DNA of 64,000 nt. Source: Pseudovirgaria hyperparasitica. Its lineage: Eukaryota > Ascomycota > Dothideomycetes > Acrospermales > Acrospermaceae. Location: positions 1,341,459 to 1,405,458 of the forward strand of contig NW_022985558.1 of assembly GCF_010093815.1 (NCBI RefSeq). Reading direction: 5' to 3'. The stretch's first letter is position 1. Every line of letters starts with the position of its first letter. Positions 11,823-23,989 of the stretch are shown here, one piece after another. The position numbers were made by a program, and so were the translations under genes. A model generated the notes under the pieces. The model worked only from the letters and a program-made list of their open reading frames with translations, did not search any database and was not told the DNA's origin.

Positions 11823-14800
11823 ATGCGTCCCAGTGTTCGTCACTCTGCTGCACAGAGCCAACGGTCTATCTTGCGTTCGAGATCGCCTGCAGTTCCAATG
11901 GCTTCCAAACCGCAGCAATCCCAGGCAGTATACCTGCTACCGTTGACAGACGGCGGAGCACCGGACGTACAGGGCTCTTACATTTACCTCCCTCCACCCA
12001 CCAACCCTCCCTATAAGCTTCGTCTCGTTGTCCAGGGCACGTCGTCAATATGTCAAAATGGCAGTCTATGGGCAAACATGCCTGCAAAGGGAGAGGAATT
12101 CAAGCGGGACAATTACAAGGAATACAAGTCAGTATAACCTGATGAGTATTTGGAAATCAGGTAGCTAACGATGAATAGGCTTTCTCCAGACTTTAACGGG
12201 AACACACAGATCGACATTCCAATCACCCAGGCTGGGGCCTTCGGCTATTACGCCACATTCTCGCCAGCTTCAGAGTCCATATTAGGGTCATCGAAAGCGA
12301 GTCAACCCTCCAAAACACCTATATACTATATCGATGTTTGTCCAAAACTTACACTGCAAGGTGGTGCCGTCCCACTCGACGCGCTTTCCTGCGTCTCAAT
12401 CCTCTCAAAGTTCATGGGCGCGTACCCGGACGACTGGGATAAGCACTTTCTAGGTCTCAGTGAGAGGGGATACAATATGGTCCATTTCACCCCACTGATG
12501 GAACGCGGTGTGTCGAATTCGCCATACAGCATTTTTGATCAGCATACGTTTGACAAGAAATACTTCCCGAATGGAGAGTCTGATGTTGCAACCATGGTAA
12601 AGAAGATGGAGAGTGAATATGGCCTCTTAGCCATGAGTGACCTTGTCCTGAACCACACAGCAAACAATAGCAAGTGGCTTGAAGCACACCCAGAAGCTGG
12701 CTACAGTGTGGAGACTGCTCCTTGGCTCGAATCAGCAGAACTTCTTGACAGAAAACTGCTCGAATTCAGCAGTGATCTCGCATCATTAGGTCTTCCTACG
12801 ACCTTGAATTCAGTCGATGATCTGGTCAAGATCATGGAAACATTCAAGAAGACCGTACTGAATGATCTCCGTCTTTGGGAATATTATACGATGAACGTTG
12901 AAAGAGACGCAAAGTCTATCGTCGCTGCCTGGAAAGAAGGACAGGCTGTTTTCCCCGATACTTCATTTGGCCCTGACGGCGTACAAAGCATTGGCAAAGC
13001 CAGAGAGTGGTCGTTGAAGAAAAAAGCTGACTGGCTTACCGATAACGCCCTTGTCGGGGGTGATCGGCTTGGTGAGAGATACCGTCGCTATGTCGAAGCA
13101 ACCACGGGAGCTGCTCTTCTGAGTGCTATGTTCGGGCGGTATGATCTACACAATGGGACCGATGAGGGAGCTGCATTATCAGAGATCACTCGGTGCCTCG
13201 ACGAATGCAACCTCCACTTCTACCGAGAGTGCGATGCCGACTGCTCGGAAATGATGGAGCAGCTCTTTAATCGGACAAAATACATGCGTTTGGATGACCA
13301 TGGCCCAAAAGTTGGGCAGATCACCAAGGAGAATCCTCTTATCGAGCCGTATTTCACCCGGCTACCGCTTAATGAGACAACGAAGCAACATAACAAGTCC
13401 GCGTTGGCATTGGCCAATAATGGCTGGATCTGGGCTGCGGATGCAATGAAGGACAATGCTGGACCGTCCTCTCGCGCGTACCTGCGCCGAGAGGTCATCG
13501 TGTGGGGAGACTGTGTCAAGTTGAGATACGGAGCATCACCCAAAGATAATCCATTTCTATGGGACTTCATGGCGAAATATGCGCGACTCCTGGCCAAGTA
13601 TTTCACCGCGTTTAGAATTGACAATTGCCACTCCACGCCAATTCATGTTGCCGAATATATCTTGGACCAAGCACGTCAAGTGCAACCAAACCTGGCCGTC
13701 TTTGCTGAGCTGTTCACTGGAAGCGAAGAGATGGACTATGTCTTCTGCAAGCGACTCGGTATCAGTTCACTGATAAGAGAAGCTATGCAGGCCTGGAGCA
13801 CCCAGGAGATGAGCCGCCTTGTACACAGACATGCAGGACGTCCAATCGGTAGCTTCGAACTGGACGATATCTCCACCACCAACGTTTCTACGGACCAAAC
13901 CAATGGATCATCAGCCCCTATAAGTAAAGAGTTGATAAGACGAATCCGCCCAAGCCCCATCCACGCCATGTTCATGGACTGCTCCCACGATAACGAGGTA
14001 CCTGCTCAAAAGCGCGATGCACGAGACACTCTGCCCAATGCCGCACTAGTGGCGATGTGCGCCTGTTCAACTGGCAGCGTGATGGGCTACGATGAAGTGT
14101 ATCCAAGGCTCATCGAGCTTGTACACGAGACGCGTCTCTACTCCTCACCTTACTCCAACGGAGCACCTATCAAAGTGCAAGCTGGTGAGGGGGGGATTGG
14201 TCCCATTAAGAAGCTTCTGAACCAAATTCATGTTCTAATGGGTAAAGATGAGTATGACGAAACATATATCCATCATGATAATGAGTATATCACGGTTCAC
14301 CGAGCCCATCCACATTCTCGAAAAGGGTATTTCTTGATTGCTCACACTGCCTATCCGGGTTATGGGAACGGGAACGGAGGCTTTCCTGCTCAAACCCTTC
14401 CTGCCACCAAAGCCAAGCTTCTAGGTGCATGGAAGCTCGAGGTGGACAGCGATCCTTCAACAGTCTCTGAAATAACCTCAGACAAAGAGAAGCTGCGAGG
14501 CCTGCCGAGTAGAGTGAGAAATCTCAAGAGTGTCGATGCCACAATAAAAGACGGCGATACCGTCCTCACAGTTGGTGACGACTTTCCACCAGGTAGCATC
14601 GCATTATTTGAGACATGGGTCGAAAGTGCCGAGCACGCTGACGGCCTCGACAAATTTGTCACCAGTGGAGCGAGAGAAGCTTTCAAGGAATTAGACCACA
14701 TCGACCTGAACATGGTACTCTATCGTTGTGACCCCGAAGAGCGCGTCTCGACTGACGGTAAAGATGGGATATACGATATTCCTGGTCATGGTGCACTCAA

Positions 14801-16669
14801 TTATAGCGGACTACAAGGCTGGTGGAGTGTCTTGAAGTACATTGTGCGTGACAACAATCTCGGGCATCCTCTGTGCAACCACCTGCGAGATGGTGCTTGG
14901 GCAATGGACTATTGTGTTGGTCGCCTTGAGCGTGCCGCGGCTGATCCCAGATACGCACGACTGAAAGCTCCAGCCCAATGGCTCAAGGAACGATTTGACG
15001 CGATAAAGCCGATACCGAAGTTTCTCTATCCTCGATACTTTGCTATCGTCATCCAGACGGCATACAAGGCAGCTACCGAACGTGACATCGAGCTCATGTC
15101 TGACAACATTCGGAATGGACAAGACTTTTTGAAAAGTCTATCGTTGGTCAGCACACAGCTCACCGGTTACATGAAGAATGCGTCACTGTGGCCTGATAAG
15201 CTTGTCCCGAGTCTTTCTGCTGGTCTACCTCATTTCTCATCCGATTGGGCGAGATGTTGGGGTCGCGACATTTTCATCGCTCTTCGAGGTCTTTACATTT
15301 GCACTGGGAGAGCAGCAAATGCACGCGAACACATTCTTGCATTTGGCAGTGTTATCAAGCATGGCATGATCCCAAATCTCCATGGATCCGGAAACCTGCC
15401 TCGATATAACTCTCGCGATTCTATATGGTTCTACCTCCAAGCAGTGCAAGACTACACCAAGACAATCCAGGATGGTCTCAGTCTACTGCAGGAACCTGTC
15501 AAACGGCGATTTCTACCGTATGATGACACCTGGTTTGCTGCCGATGATCCTCGCGCTTACTCGAAGGAGTCAACTATTGAGGATATCATTCAAGAAGTGC
15601 TGCAACGACATGCTGCTGGCATGAAGTTTAGAGAGTACAACGCTGGGCCCAATCTTGACAGTCAGATGCGCGATGAGGGATTCAATCACAACATTTATAT
15701 CGACTGGACCACTGGCTTTGTTCATGGTGGAAACCAATGGAATTGCGGTACCTGGATGGACAAGATGGGTGAGAGCGAGAAGGCTGGAAGTAAAGGTGTT
15801 CCTGGTACTCCGCGAGACGGTTCTGCCATCGAGCTCAACGGTCTACTGTACAGCACCCTCATCTGGCTTGTCGAATTACACTCCTCAGGCAAATTCAAAT
15901 ACGACTCTGTGACGACGGATGACGGTACAACAGTTTCCTACAAGGAATGGGCAGACAAGATCAAAGCAAACTTCGACCGATGCTTTTACGTACCAACTGA
16001 GCCTTCCGACGATTCACAGCACGACGTCAATCCAAAGGTCATTAACCGACGTGGTATCTTCAAAGATTTATACAAGAGTGGTAAAGAATACGAGGACTAC
16101 CAATTACGTCCCAACCAATACATCGCCATGACCGTCGCCCCATCACTTTTCGACCACACGCATGCCTTTGCAGCACTTGACGCTGGTGACAAATATCTTC
16201 GCGGTCCAGTTGGTATGGCCACGCTTGACCCGTCAGACCTCAACTATCGACCCTACTACAATAATGCCGAGGACAGCACGGACTTCCACACTAGCAAGGG
16301 CAGGAACTACCATCAAGGCCCTGAGTGGGTGTTTCCTCTGGGCTATTTTCTGCGCAGCTACCTGTTTTTCTGGTATAAGAAGTCATCCACCGATGAACAA
16401 CGTTTGGAAGTGTTCCAGCAGGTTACAAAGAGGTTGAAGGGTGTCATGGAACACTTGGAGAATTCTCCATGGGCTGGTCTGACGGAACTGACGAACAAAA
16501 ATGGCGAGATATGTCATGATTCGGTTAGTAATCTATCTCGACGGTGGTCAAACCTGTTTTGGGCCAATGTACTGACAAATCTCTACAGTCACCAACTCAA
16601 GCGTGGTCTGCATCTCTCATGCTGGATTTATTCAAAGACGCGGAGGATCTATCGAAGGGTTATCTCTGA
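11823..16669 (+). CDS. GDB1: Glycogen debranching enzyme (4-alpha-glucanotransferase / amylo-1,6-glucosidase)
   Basis: Three exons, 11823-12127, 12179-16523 and 16589-16669, give 1576 aa, close to yeast Gdb1. The protein moves maltotriosyl groups off glycogen branches and then hydrolyses the remaining alpha-1,6 glucose, in the cytosol. The N-terminal GH13-type half shows DLVLNHTANNSKW, FRIDNCHS (nucleophile Asp ~583), VFAELFTGS (acid Glu ~612) and MDCSHDNE (~705). The C-terminal GH133 half shows SDWARCWGRDIFIALRG (~1125) and the HGGNQWNCGTWMDKMGES segment. Splicing the 65 bp terminal intron recovers the family ending SPTQAWSASLMLDLF. A second in-frame ATG at 11898 (CCAATGGCT) has a better context and may be the true start, which would remove 25 Arg/Ser-rich residues. 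Confidence 0.95.
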
Positions 16670-16995
16670 AGAGCATGAAAAGAAGTGATCCACAAGACAT
16701 GCAAGCACTTCTTGCTTATGTTGCGTACAGAACGAACTGCCTCAACGAGTTGCGCTGTGAAGCGACACGTGTCAGATGAGTAGGCAGGAGGTCCAATGTA
16801 TGGAGTAATTGGTAGAACGGCCTAGAAGAGGCTTCAGGTACTTAGACTCTGTAGATTCTCACGCGGTGACAAACAAAGCCGAAGAATGGCGAGTTACGAA
16901 CATACGGCATTGAAGAGACAAACAAGAGGAGATGGAACATGTCACGAATTCCCAGTGTTCAACCGTGTTACACCCATGAAAACATGCTATCCAGT
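16670..16995. other. Convergent 3' region, GDB1 / MFS
   Basis: 326 bp between the stop codons of two convergent genes; only 3' UTR sequence is expected and nothing else is seen. Confidence 0.6.
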
Positions 16996-18918
16996 TCACG
17001 ATTCCTGCTTCACAGTCTCTACAGCCACAGTCTGGCTCGCCCGCACCCGTTCCTTCTCAGCCATCCTCATCCTCTCCCCAAGATCAACATACTCACCAGT
17101 CCTCTTCTTCCACTCCATCGCCGCCACCAAAACACAACTCAGCACCACATTCGCCCCCGCAAACGCAATCAGCACCCGAAACTGCAAATTATACGCCTCC
17201 CCAAACACCCGCCTCACCCTTCCCACCGCCTCCTCATCCGGCAGCAGCCGCAGATTCGCCAAACTCTCCTCCACCAACCCGACCTGCTCAGCCGCAGGCA
17301 GAATCCCAGGCAAGTCCCGCCGCAGCCGCCCGTGCAGCAGCGCCGAACACACCGCAATCGCAAGCGTGCCACCCAGCGTGCGCGCCGTATTCATCAGCCC
17401 CGTCGCAGCGGCCAGATGCGCGTCCCCGTGCAGCATCGCCTTCATAAGCGCGTAGCTGAGCGGCGCAAGCGTGCCGAAGCCCGCGCCTAGGAGGGCCATG
17501 TATACGTATTGCCGCGGGTCGGGGGAATGGTTGCTGGTAGTACTAGCGGGTAATGTGCTGAGCAGGGCGGTGCCGAGCAGGATTGCGCAGGGCGCGAGCA
17601 GGAGGAGGCAGGCTGTGATGCGTGGGTGGGGTGTTGCGAGGCCGGCGAGGAGGGCGAAGGGTGGGGTTGCGAGGACGAGGGCGAGGAGCTGGATGCCGGC
17701 GTGGGCGGGGCTGGCTGCGTTTACGGCTTGGAAGCGTGCTGGGAGGAGTATTGTGGCGGAGAGGAAGGAGGAGCCGGTTAGGAAGGTTGAGAGGGTTAGG
17801 AGGGCGGGGAGGAGGGTTGTTAGGACGGGGATGGGGAGGATGGGGGTTTTGGTGTTGGAGATGTTGGAGATGTTGTGGCGAGTACGGCGGTAGAGGGATG
17901 TTTCGTGGCAGGCGAAGAGGACGAGGAGGACGAGGCCGGTTGTGAGGGTGCTGATGATGACGGGCGAGGACCAGGGGTATGCGACTTCGGCTTGTTGGAG
18001 GGCGAAGAGGACGGGGATAGGCCATGCGATGGAGAGGAGGCCGCCGAGCCAGTCGACGGCGCGGAGTTTGGCGAGAGTCGGAGTTTCGGATGGGATCGTG
18101 GGCATGGCGAGGGCGAGGAGGACGGTCGAGATTGCGGTGATGGGCAGGTTGATCCAGAAGATCCAGCGCCAGGTGGTGTGGGAGGTGATGCTGCCGCCGA
18201 GGATGGGTCCGAGGAGGTTCGCAATGGCGAAGACAGAGCTGATGATGCCGGAGTAGAAGCCGATTTTGGACGGGGAGATGAGTTTGAGGATGACGACGAA
18301 GACGAGCGTGTAGAGCCCCGAGCCGCCCATGCCCTGAAGCGCGCGGAAGACTATGCTGTGAGGAGGAGGTTAGAAGGAGGAGAAGATGAGAGGTATCAAA
18401 GATGAGGTACGGACAGCTGGGTCATCGTCTTGGACGCGGCGCACGCAGCGGAGAAGACGAAAAATATAATGTTCGAAAGGATCAGGAGGTTTTTCGTGCC
18501 GAATGTGTCACTGAGCTTTGCGACTAGCAGGAGGAATGCTATATATCATATCAGAATATGCGTCCTGTGATGTACCTGAGGACTCACCGTTGTATGTCAG
18601 AAAGTAAGCTATGACAAGCCAGTTGGCCTGGCTGAGCGACTTGAGATCATTGGATATCTCTATCAATGCCGTCGAGACTATGGTTCCGTCCAGAGCAGAC
18701 AGAAATAGAGCTAGCCATAGTCTATAGTTATGGTCGACCGTTAGCCATGGTACAAGATCAAGGGACGTTGTCAGAGGCAAGACTTCTGCTCACCCGGTCA
18801 TCACCAGTCCAAGTCTCCATCCCGTCAGCTCAGTCGGAGGCGATGCAGCAGTATCTTCTGAAGTTGTTACATCTTCCTCTCCGGCTCGCGGAAGTTCTCG
18901 TGTTTCGACCTCGCTCAT
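16996..18918 (-). CDS. MFS drug:H+ antiporter-2 (DHA2)-type transporter
   Basis: Four exons on the minus strand, 18918-18794, 18721-18588, 18538-18415 and 18355-16996, give 580 aa with consistent phases. The early membrane segment ALDGTIVSTALIEI is the DHA2 (14-TM) signature, followed by NWLVIAYFLTYNAF, the loop KLSDTFGTKN and IVFRALQGMGGSG. About 14 hydrophobic segments fit the length. Such proteins export toxins, drugs or siderophores across the plasma membrane; the substrate cannot be told from sequence. The last exon is much richer in G and C at third positions than nearby genes, which opens long artefactual frames on the opposite strand (17471-18405). The acidic/polar N-terminus before TM1 is usual for the family. 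Confidence 0.88.
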
Positions 18919-19732
18919 CGCTATCGGAACTCGTCAGATACGACCTCTCATTCCCAGAACAGTATGTACTGTGAGTATCCAGTCATTCAGTCAAGCGCGT
19001 CTGTACTCTCTCCTAAAGTGTCAATCCAGTCTGGCTGAATTTGGAAGCGAAACGTTCGCGTTCGCCTTCACGACAGTTTAAACGACTCGACGCTGCAAGC
19101 AAACAAGGCAGCGAAAACCTGGCCTATCAAGGGCTGTTTTACCAGAAAGATGTACGTGCTACCTTTCTGAGTCAAGCATCCATTTTGCTGCTTAATATAT
19201 CTTCACATGGATGGTCGCCCTTTCTAGCTCAGAGCTCGGCCGACCCGCTTCGTTCTTGGAGAACAACAGAAATCAAGATCAACCAAATGAAATCCGTCCA
19301 TGGGAATCTCTGTGATTATATATGTATGTCTATGCTTTTGTATGCGACTACTGGTGTTCACGTTCGACCGGTAACAAGTTGCGCTTCGTCCGAATCCGAA
19401 GCTCGCTTGGAGCTCCTATTCAGGTATCCCAATCTCTATTGCGGGGCTTGCGAGGCTGGGTGCTGTCGGAGTCGGTCCTTTCTTGAACCTGCACCGGCTT
19501 GCATGCCATTTACCCCTTCGGGACATGCTGAAAGTTTCAAGTAATTGAGCATGTTTTAGAAGAACATACCAGAGTTCTAATTAATGACGAAGTGCGGCAA
19601 CAGAGCTTTTAAGACGACACTTGTGACATGCATGGTAACCGGTGATAGAATGAAGAGGCATGGTCATCATATATATGATGTATATTAATGAATGACCAAA
19701 GAAAAGTAAAAAAAAGACATACATGGATTGTA
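18919..19732. other. Intergenic, MFS promoter to tRNA
   Basis: About 810 bp upstream of the leftward MFS gene. An open frame at 19041-19544 has no recognisable motif and I do not accept it. The right end holds the 3' flank of the tRNA. Confidence 0.5.
19707..19715 (-). terminator. Pol III terminator of tRNA-Thr
   Basis: On the minus strand a run of T begins about 18 nt after the tRNA 3' end (A-run on the plus strand), a typical RNA polymerase III stop signal. Confidence 0.75.
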
Positions 19733-19815
19733 TGCCACCTATCAGAATCGAACTGATGATCTCCTCATCTCCCTAGGTTTACTAGTGAGGCGCTATACCA
19801 CTTAGCCAAGGCGGC
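19733..19815 (-). tRNA. tRNA-Thr (AGT anticodon) with 11-nt intron
   Basis: Read on the minus strand. The acceptor stem GCCGCCT pairs with AGGTGGC (one G-U), the D stem GCTA/TAGC, the anticodon stem CCTCA/TGAGG, and the T stem ATCAG/CTGAT with loop TTCGATT. Between the anticodon stem halves lie 18 nt rather than 7, which splits into loop C-T-AGT-A...A and an 11-nt insertion directly 3' of position 37, the canonical place for a nuclear tRNA intron. The discriminator base is A. The anticodon AGT (read as IGU after editing) decodes threonine ACN codons. Confidence 0.93.
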
Positions 19816-19903
19816 TGATGAGCGTTGAGCTTCGGTCAAATCGTTTATAATACTTCAAAATGGGTTTGTGGGAAAGAAGCCTCCTCTGCTACTGCTGATT
19901 GGA

Positions 19904-19947
19904 CGCTAACTGGCTTAGCGCACAACAACGGCCCGCCGTTACGCTAA
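19904..19947. repeat. Nested inverted repeats (CGCTAA / TTAGCG and AACGGC / GCCGTT)
   Basis: CGCTAA at 19904-19909, TTAGCG at 19915-19920 and CGCTAA at 19942-19947, with AACGGC (19927-19932) and its complement GCCGTT (19935-19940) nested inside. It can fold into a hairpin or present paired binding sites. It lies about 90 bp upstream of the tRNA 5' end. Confidence 0.7.
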
Positions 19948-22183
19948 ACCATCGGTTCATCTCCCCGCCTTCTCAAGACTCAACGTCAACCGTCTTCTGA
20001 CCACAACACAGCTGTATCTCCGCGAATCGTCTTGGGATCCCCGAAGAGATGATCGAGATGGTTGAGATGAGGGCCATGCTACGATACTTTACAGAGGCTA
20101 GCGACAAAGACTACGCATAAAAAGGTGCCGCCTTGTATTTATCTCCTTGTGTAACTTGCCAACAGCTCATGACTCTTCGAACGTCGCAATTCTTGAACAC
20201 ACACATGTAGCATTGGGCATTCTTAGGGGCTCACAACTTGCTATCTTCTACTTATCAGACAAGGTCTCCTTACGCATAATGAACCTCTCTGAGGGCTGTG
20301 CGAACTTGCTGCACATGATACGTCGGGTGCGATTGACTTGTATAGTAACTCAAGGTAGCCGTGACTCTCCCTGACTTCTAGACTATTTGTATCTGAGATA
20401 TCGATGACCACGATCACACTAAGAAGGTTCAATGCCTATTTAGCCGTCAATCCGGTATGATCACCATAGGTATACCTAAATATCACAGCCCTTCAGCACC
20501 TACTTCTCGACGTCTAAACCCCTTCCGCTGTAACACCATTACTTTAGAGTCTTTTGAAGTCAATATCGGATCTGGAGGCCACGACGACTTGGAGTAATAT
20601 CGCTATTACACCATGATATCTTGACATCAAAGGCTTTTCTGACGCGGCGACTTATCAAGGTTTCATCACAATCAACGCCTAGAGAAAACGAGAGCCTCCT
20701 TGTGTGCGCCGGGATGCAAGAGTTTCCTTCTCTTGTCGGACTAGGAGTTCTGCTCAGTATCATCGTTTATTTAAGTGTATAAGAGTCCTTAGTCTAAGTC
20801 AATTCATGGACCAAGCTTGTATCCACACATATACTTCTTATGTATATAGAACTGTTTGCTTCACCGTCAACCCTACTATCGCATGTGAGATGGGTGTGAA
20901 CGGGATGCGGCTATGCCATATTATTGTTTACGTTGGCAGTGGATCGAAGTTATGTTCTCACCAGGCATGCCAGGCCCGTTGACTACAGAATGACCTGCCG
21001 ATGTTGCACATCGCGCAAAAACTTGGAAGCTAAATGTGGGACAGGAGTCGACATCATACTGCTACGTAAAGACCCGGGCAATATCCAACGTCGTTATACA
21101 CCAACACACATACTTGTGGAAGGTAACCTCCAAGGAAACAACAGAGTTGCAAACAACCACGACGGTGCAGTCTGCACTTTTGGCCACTGCCATCATGCTT
21201 TGCCACGCAGCCCGTAAACGACAGCGCCACACGAACTAGGGCATCCAAGAACAGTCGCCAGACTGTACCCATCTCGAAGCTAGAGAATGTTTCCTTCGTC
21301 TCCCCGATAGTCAAGCACGTCAATATGCTCGAAGAAGCGCAATCGCGACGTTATTCCCGACGCCCATGCATCACTTGTCATACAAACTTCGCTACCCTTC
21401 ATCGGGTATCCATGACTGTCCATGCATGTCAGTCACTCCACCCTTCCCGTCTTCTCCGATTCTTCCCCAGCTGCCTAATACATCCTCGCCATCCTTGCTC
21501 GTGCTCGCTTTGTCGCCTGATCCGAGCTTGCAAGCCGCAGGTTGCATCCTGCCACAGCATGTGATGCGGCGAACTTGCGCAGACATCCCTCCCTCATGGC
21601 GCGACAGATCCAGCCGCCAACGTCACCATCATCATCGGCTACTGGAATAGCGATACTAATGACGATCCACTTCGCCTATCCTGTTCCTACCATTTCCATC
21701 ATTACCCCCAATTCGTCCTACCCCACCTCGTATATGCACGCCTGCCACTCAAATCTGACCGGCTGGAGAGCATGTACACCTTTTCACACCCCGGGCCAGC
21801 CTCCTTTCGTATTTGTGCGCAAGGATCAGGGTATCCCAGCGTCGCGCTTAGCCCCCATGTCCAGATCCTGTTGTTGAGATCCATGCCGGGGCCGATCCGA
21901 GCTATGCCCAGGGATGCATGCTGGGGGCGGCGACAAGGATGCATTTCGTCCTGGTATACATACGTTCGCGAGACGAGGCGTTCGAGTGAGTTTGCTGGCC
22001 GAGGTTGACGAGTTTTTGGGGAGTATGCATGGTGGACCGTCAAGGACAGGGGAGACACTTTCGCTGCTGCGGAGGGGAATGGCCTGGGGGTGGGGGATCA
22101 ATCGTACGGAATGTACATTTCATGTATCGTTCGGTGTATCGTACGGAGACTGGGTTTTCAGTACGGATGTACCTCGATGTACC

Positions 22184-22216
22184 TGTCAGACTGTCAGACT
22201 GTCAGACAGACTGTCT
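22184..22216. repeat. Short tandem repeat, 8-bp unit CTGTCAGA
   Basis: About three and a half copies of an 8 bp unit followed by a partly inverted copy (CAGACTGTC). The 90 bp to its left also has several CGTACGG/ATGTAC motifs, making this a locally repetitive patch. Confidence 0.7.
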
Positions 22217-23989
22217 TTTGGGCGCGAAACCGACGCGTCCTCACGTGCTCACCATGCGAGTCCTGGCATCGTAGTGTTACCTTGGTGTGACGTAGACTTG
22301 ATGGGGTGCTGTGTTGAGGCTGTGGTGTCTCACTTGCCCTATACTCTCTCGTTCGTAGAGCTAGTCCATCTGGCTATCTCTCAAGATGGCTGGTTTCTGC
22401 ACGTGCGAGGACAGCAGCACCGAAGCACAAGGAGCGCTAGATGCTACTCTGTGCTCAAGGTGTACAGAAATGCGGTGCGGGAGCGACGATCTTAAATGGA
22501 CGCAAGTGTGGCATGTGTTTAATCGTGTGCTGGGAAGAAACTTGATATGACATAAACATAGAAGTTAGATGATGAAGGAATCATTCAAGAGGCCGTCTTG
22601 ACTTATGTAGACGGGAGGAAGGAAAGGCAGATTTATATTGTTTCAAGGGGTGCAAGGGGCTCCATAACATTTAATCTTTGTTTTTCTCTGTGGAGTAAGT
22701 GGGATATGCCGGCACAAAACATACGACGAGAAGTCTGGCATATATCAGGGATAGGACCAGCATGTCATTGTAGCGAAGACTTGGGAATGCGGTATAGCTA
22801 CACACAACGTCTCTGGCATGACTCGTCGCAGCAAAAGCAACCTCAAAAGCAAGTTTAACATGACAGCATCTGACTCGATGGATTGCATATGATGTCTACA
22901 GCCATCAAAGGCCTTTCGCTTCGGGGAGTTTCTGTGCCACCATCGATGATACAATTTAGCAACGACCTCTGATCTTTTAAAGATCTTTTACTTTTAGCAA
23001 AAGCTGCACCAATTAGTCCCCCTGAGAGCTTTCCATGACACTATCGTCACTGAACAACAAGGAATAAGCATTATTGTGTCTGCACTTGCTATAGATGGAC
23101 TAGCACTAACACAATCAGTGGTGCGAGTGTTCCATCCCCATGGAAAGCATGATTTATGGAGTATAATACGCCTATCCATGCTATGTATTTATTTTCGAGT
23201 ACGTGAAATGATGTTGTTCGTTGTAGTTTGTCTTAGCATATAAGTAAGCGACAGCGAAATGAAACAGCGGCCTAGTAGGAAAGTATGGAAAATTCACCAC
23301 TTGTGCGAACCTCTGCCTTGATGCTAGCTGGGGAAGAAAAATATATGTTTGCGAGATGAGACGAGGCATTTCGTTGGCATATACGAACAGTCCTGACATG
23401 TTCAAGGTGAGATTGCGTGCATAGGTTGTCTTAAGGTTGCGGTTTCTTCGGTCGCTTAGGGCATTATTTGTGATGGCAAACTAAGGTGCGGTGAATGCGA
23501 GAGTCGTGAGGGGTGGAACAGGGTCAAGTGGGCCTGTACATGTCGAGCCTTGAGTCTGAGAAAGTTGTCGACACATGCATGTCAATGCATATGGTCCTGC
23601 AGGCGCTGGCTGTTTGTGTCATCTCGAAGACGCTGAATCCTGGTGAACTGTGACTTGGATACTATTGACCACGAACAAGACCCATAGTAGACCGAAATCG
23701 ATGGGAACGTTTGGGCAACTGAGCCTTAGTACCTCTGTATAACCGCTCCTGCAATGAACGCGATTGGAACCATGCAAGATCCATTCCTCCAACTCTTTTG
23801 CTCTACGCCTACGTCCAATATGCAACCATAGAACGCCACTCAAGGGGATATGTAGACCACAGTGAGCACAGTAATAAGCAGAACTTCATGCGCCGCTAAA
23901 CCTCGGTGGTGATCTCGACCTGTCCTTGCTTCGAGATGCGCTTCGTCTACGGCTGCTTAGCCCAGATATCGCAGGACATAGCTCAGCAC

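Larger units (their letters stand above)
19816..23989. other. 4.2 kb without a recognisable gene
   Basis: Many short frames occur on both strands (the longest, 21914-22495, is 193 codons) but none shows a domain, intron signature or sustained coding character. Local features are a cluster of inverted hexamers near 19904-19947 and a small tandem repeat at 22184-22216. It could hold noncoding RNA genes or decayed sequence beyond recognition. Confidence 0.5.

Noticed and set aside
17471-18405. Several 100-176-codon plus-strand frames opposite the MFS gene
   Set aside because: They are mirror effects of high GC at third positions in the MFS exon and have Arg/Gly/Asp/Glu-rich low-complexity translations.
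19041-19544. 167-codon frame upstream of the MFS gene
   Set aside because: No recognisable motif, and it overlaps the expected promoter.
21702-22495. Overlapping frames on both strands, the longest 193 codons
   Set aside because: Both strands are equally open and neither shows a motif; the region includes simple repeats.
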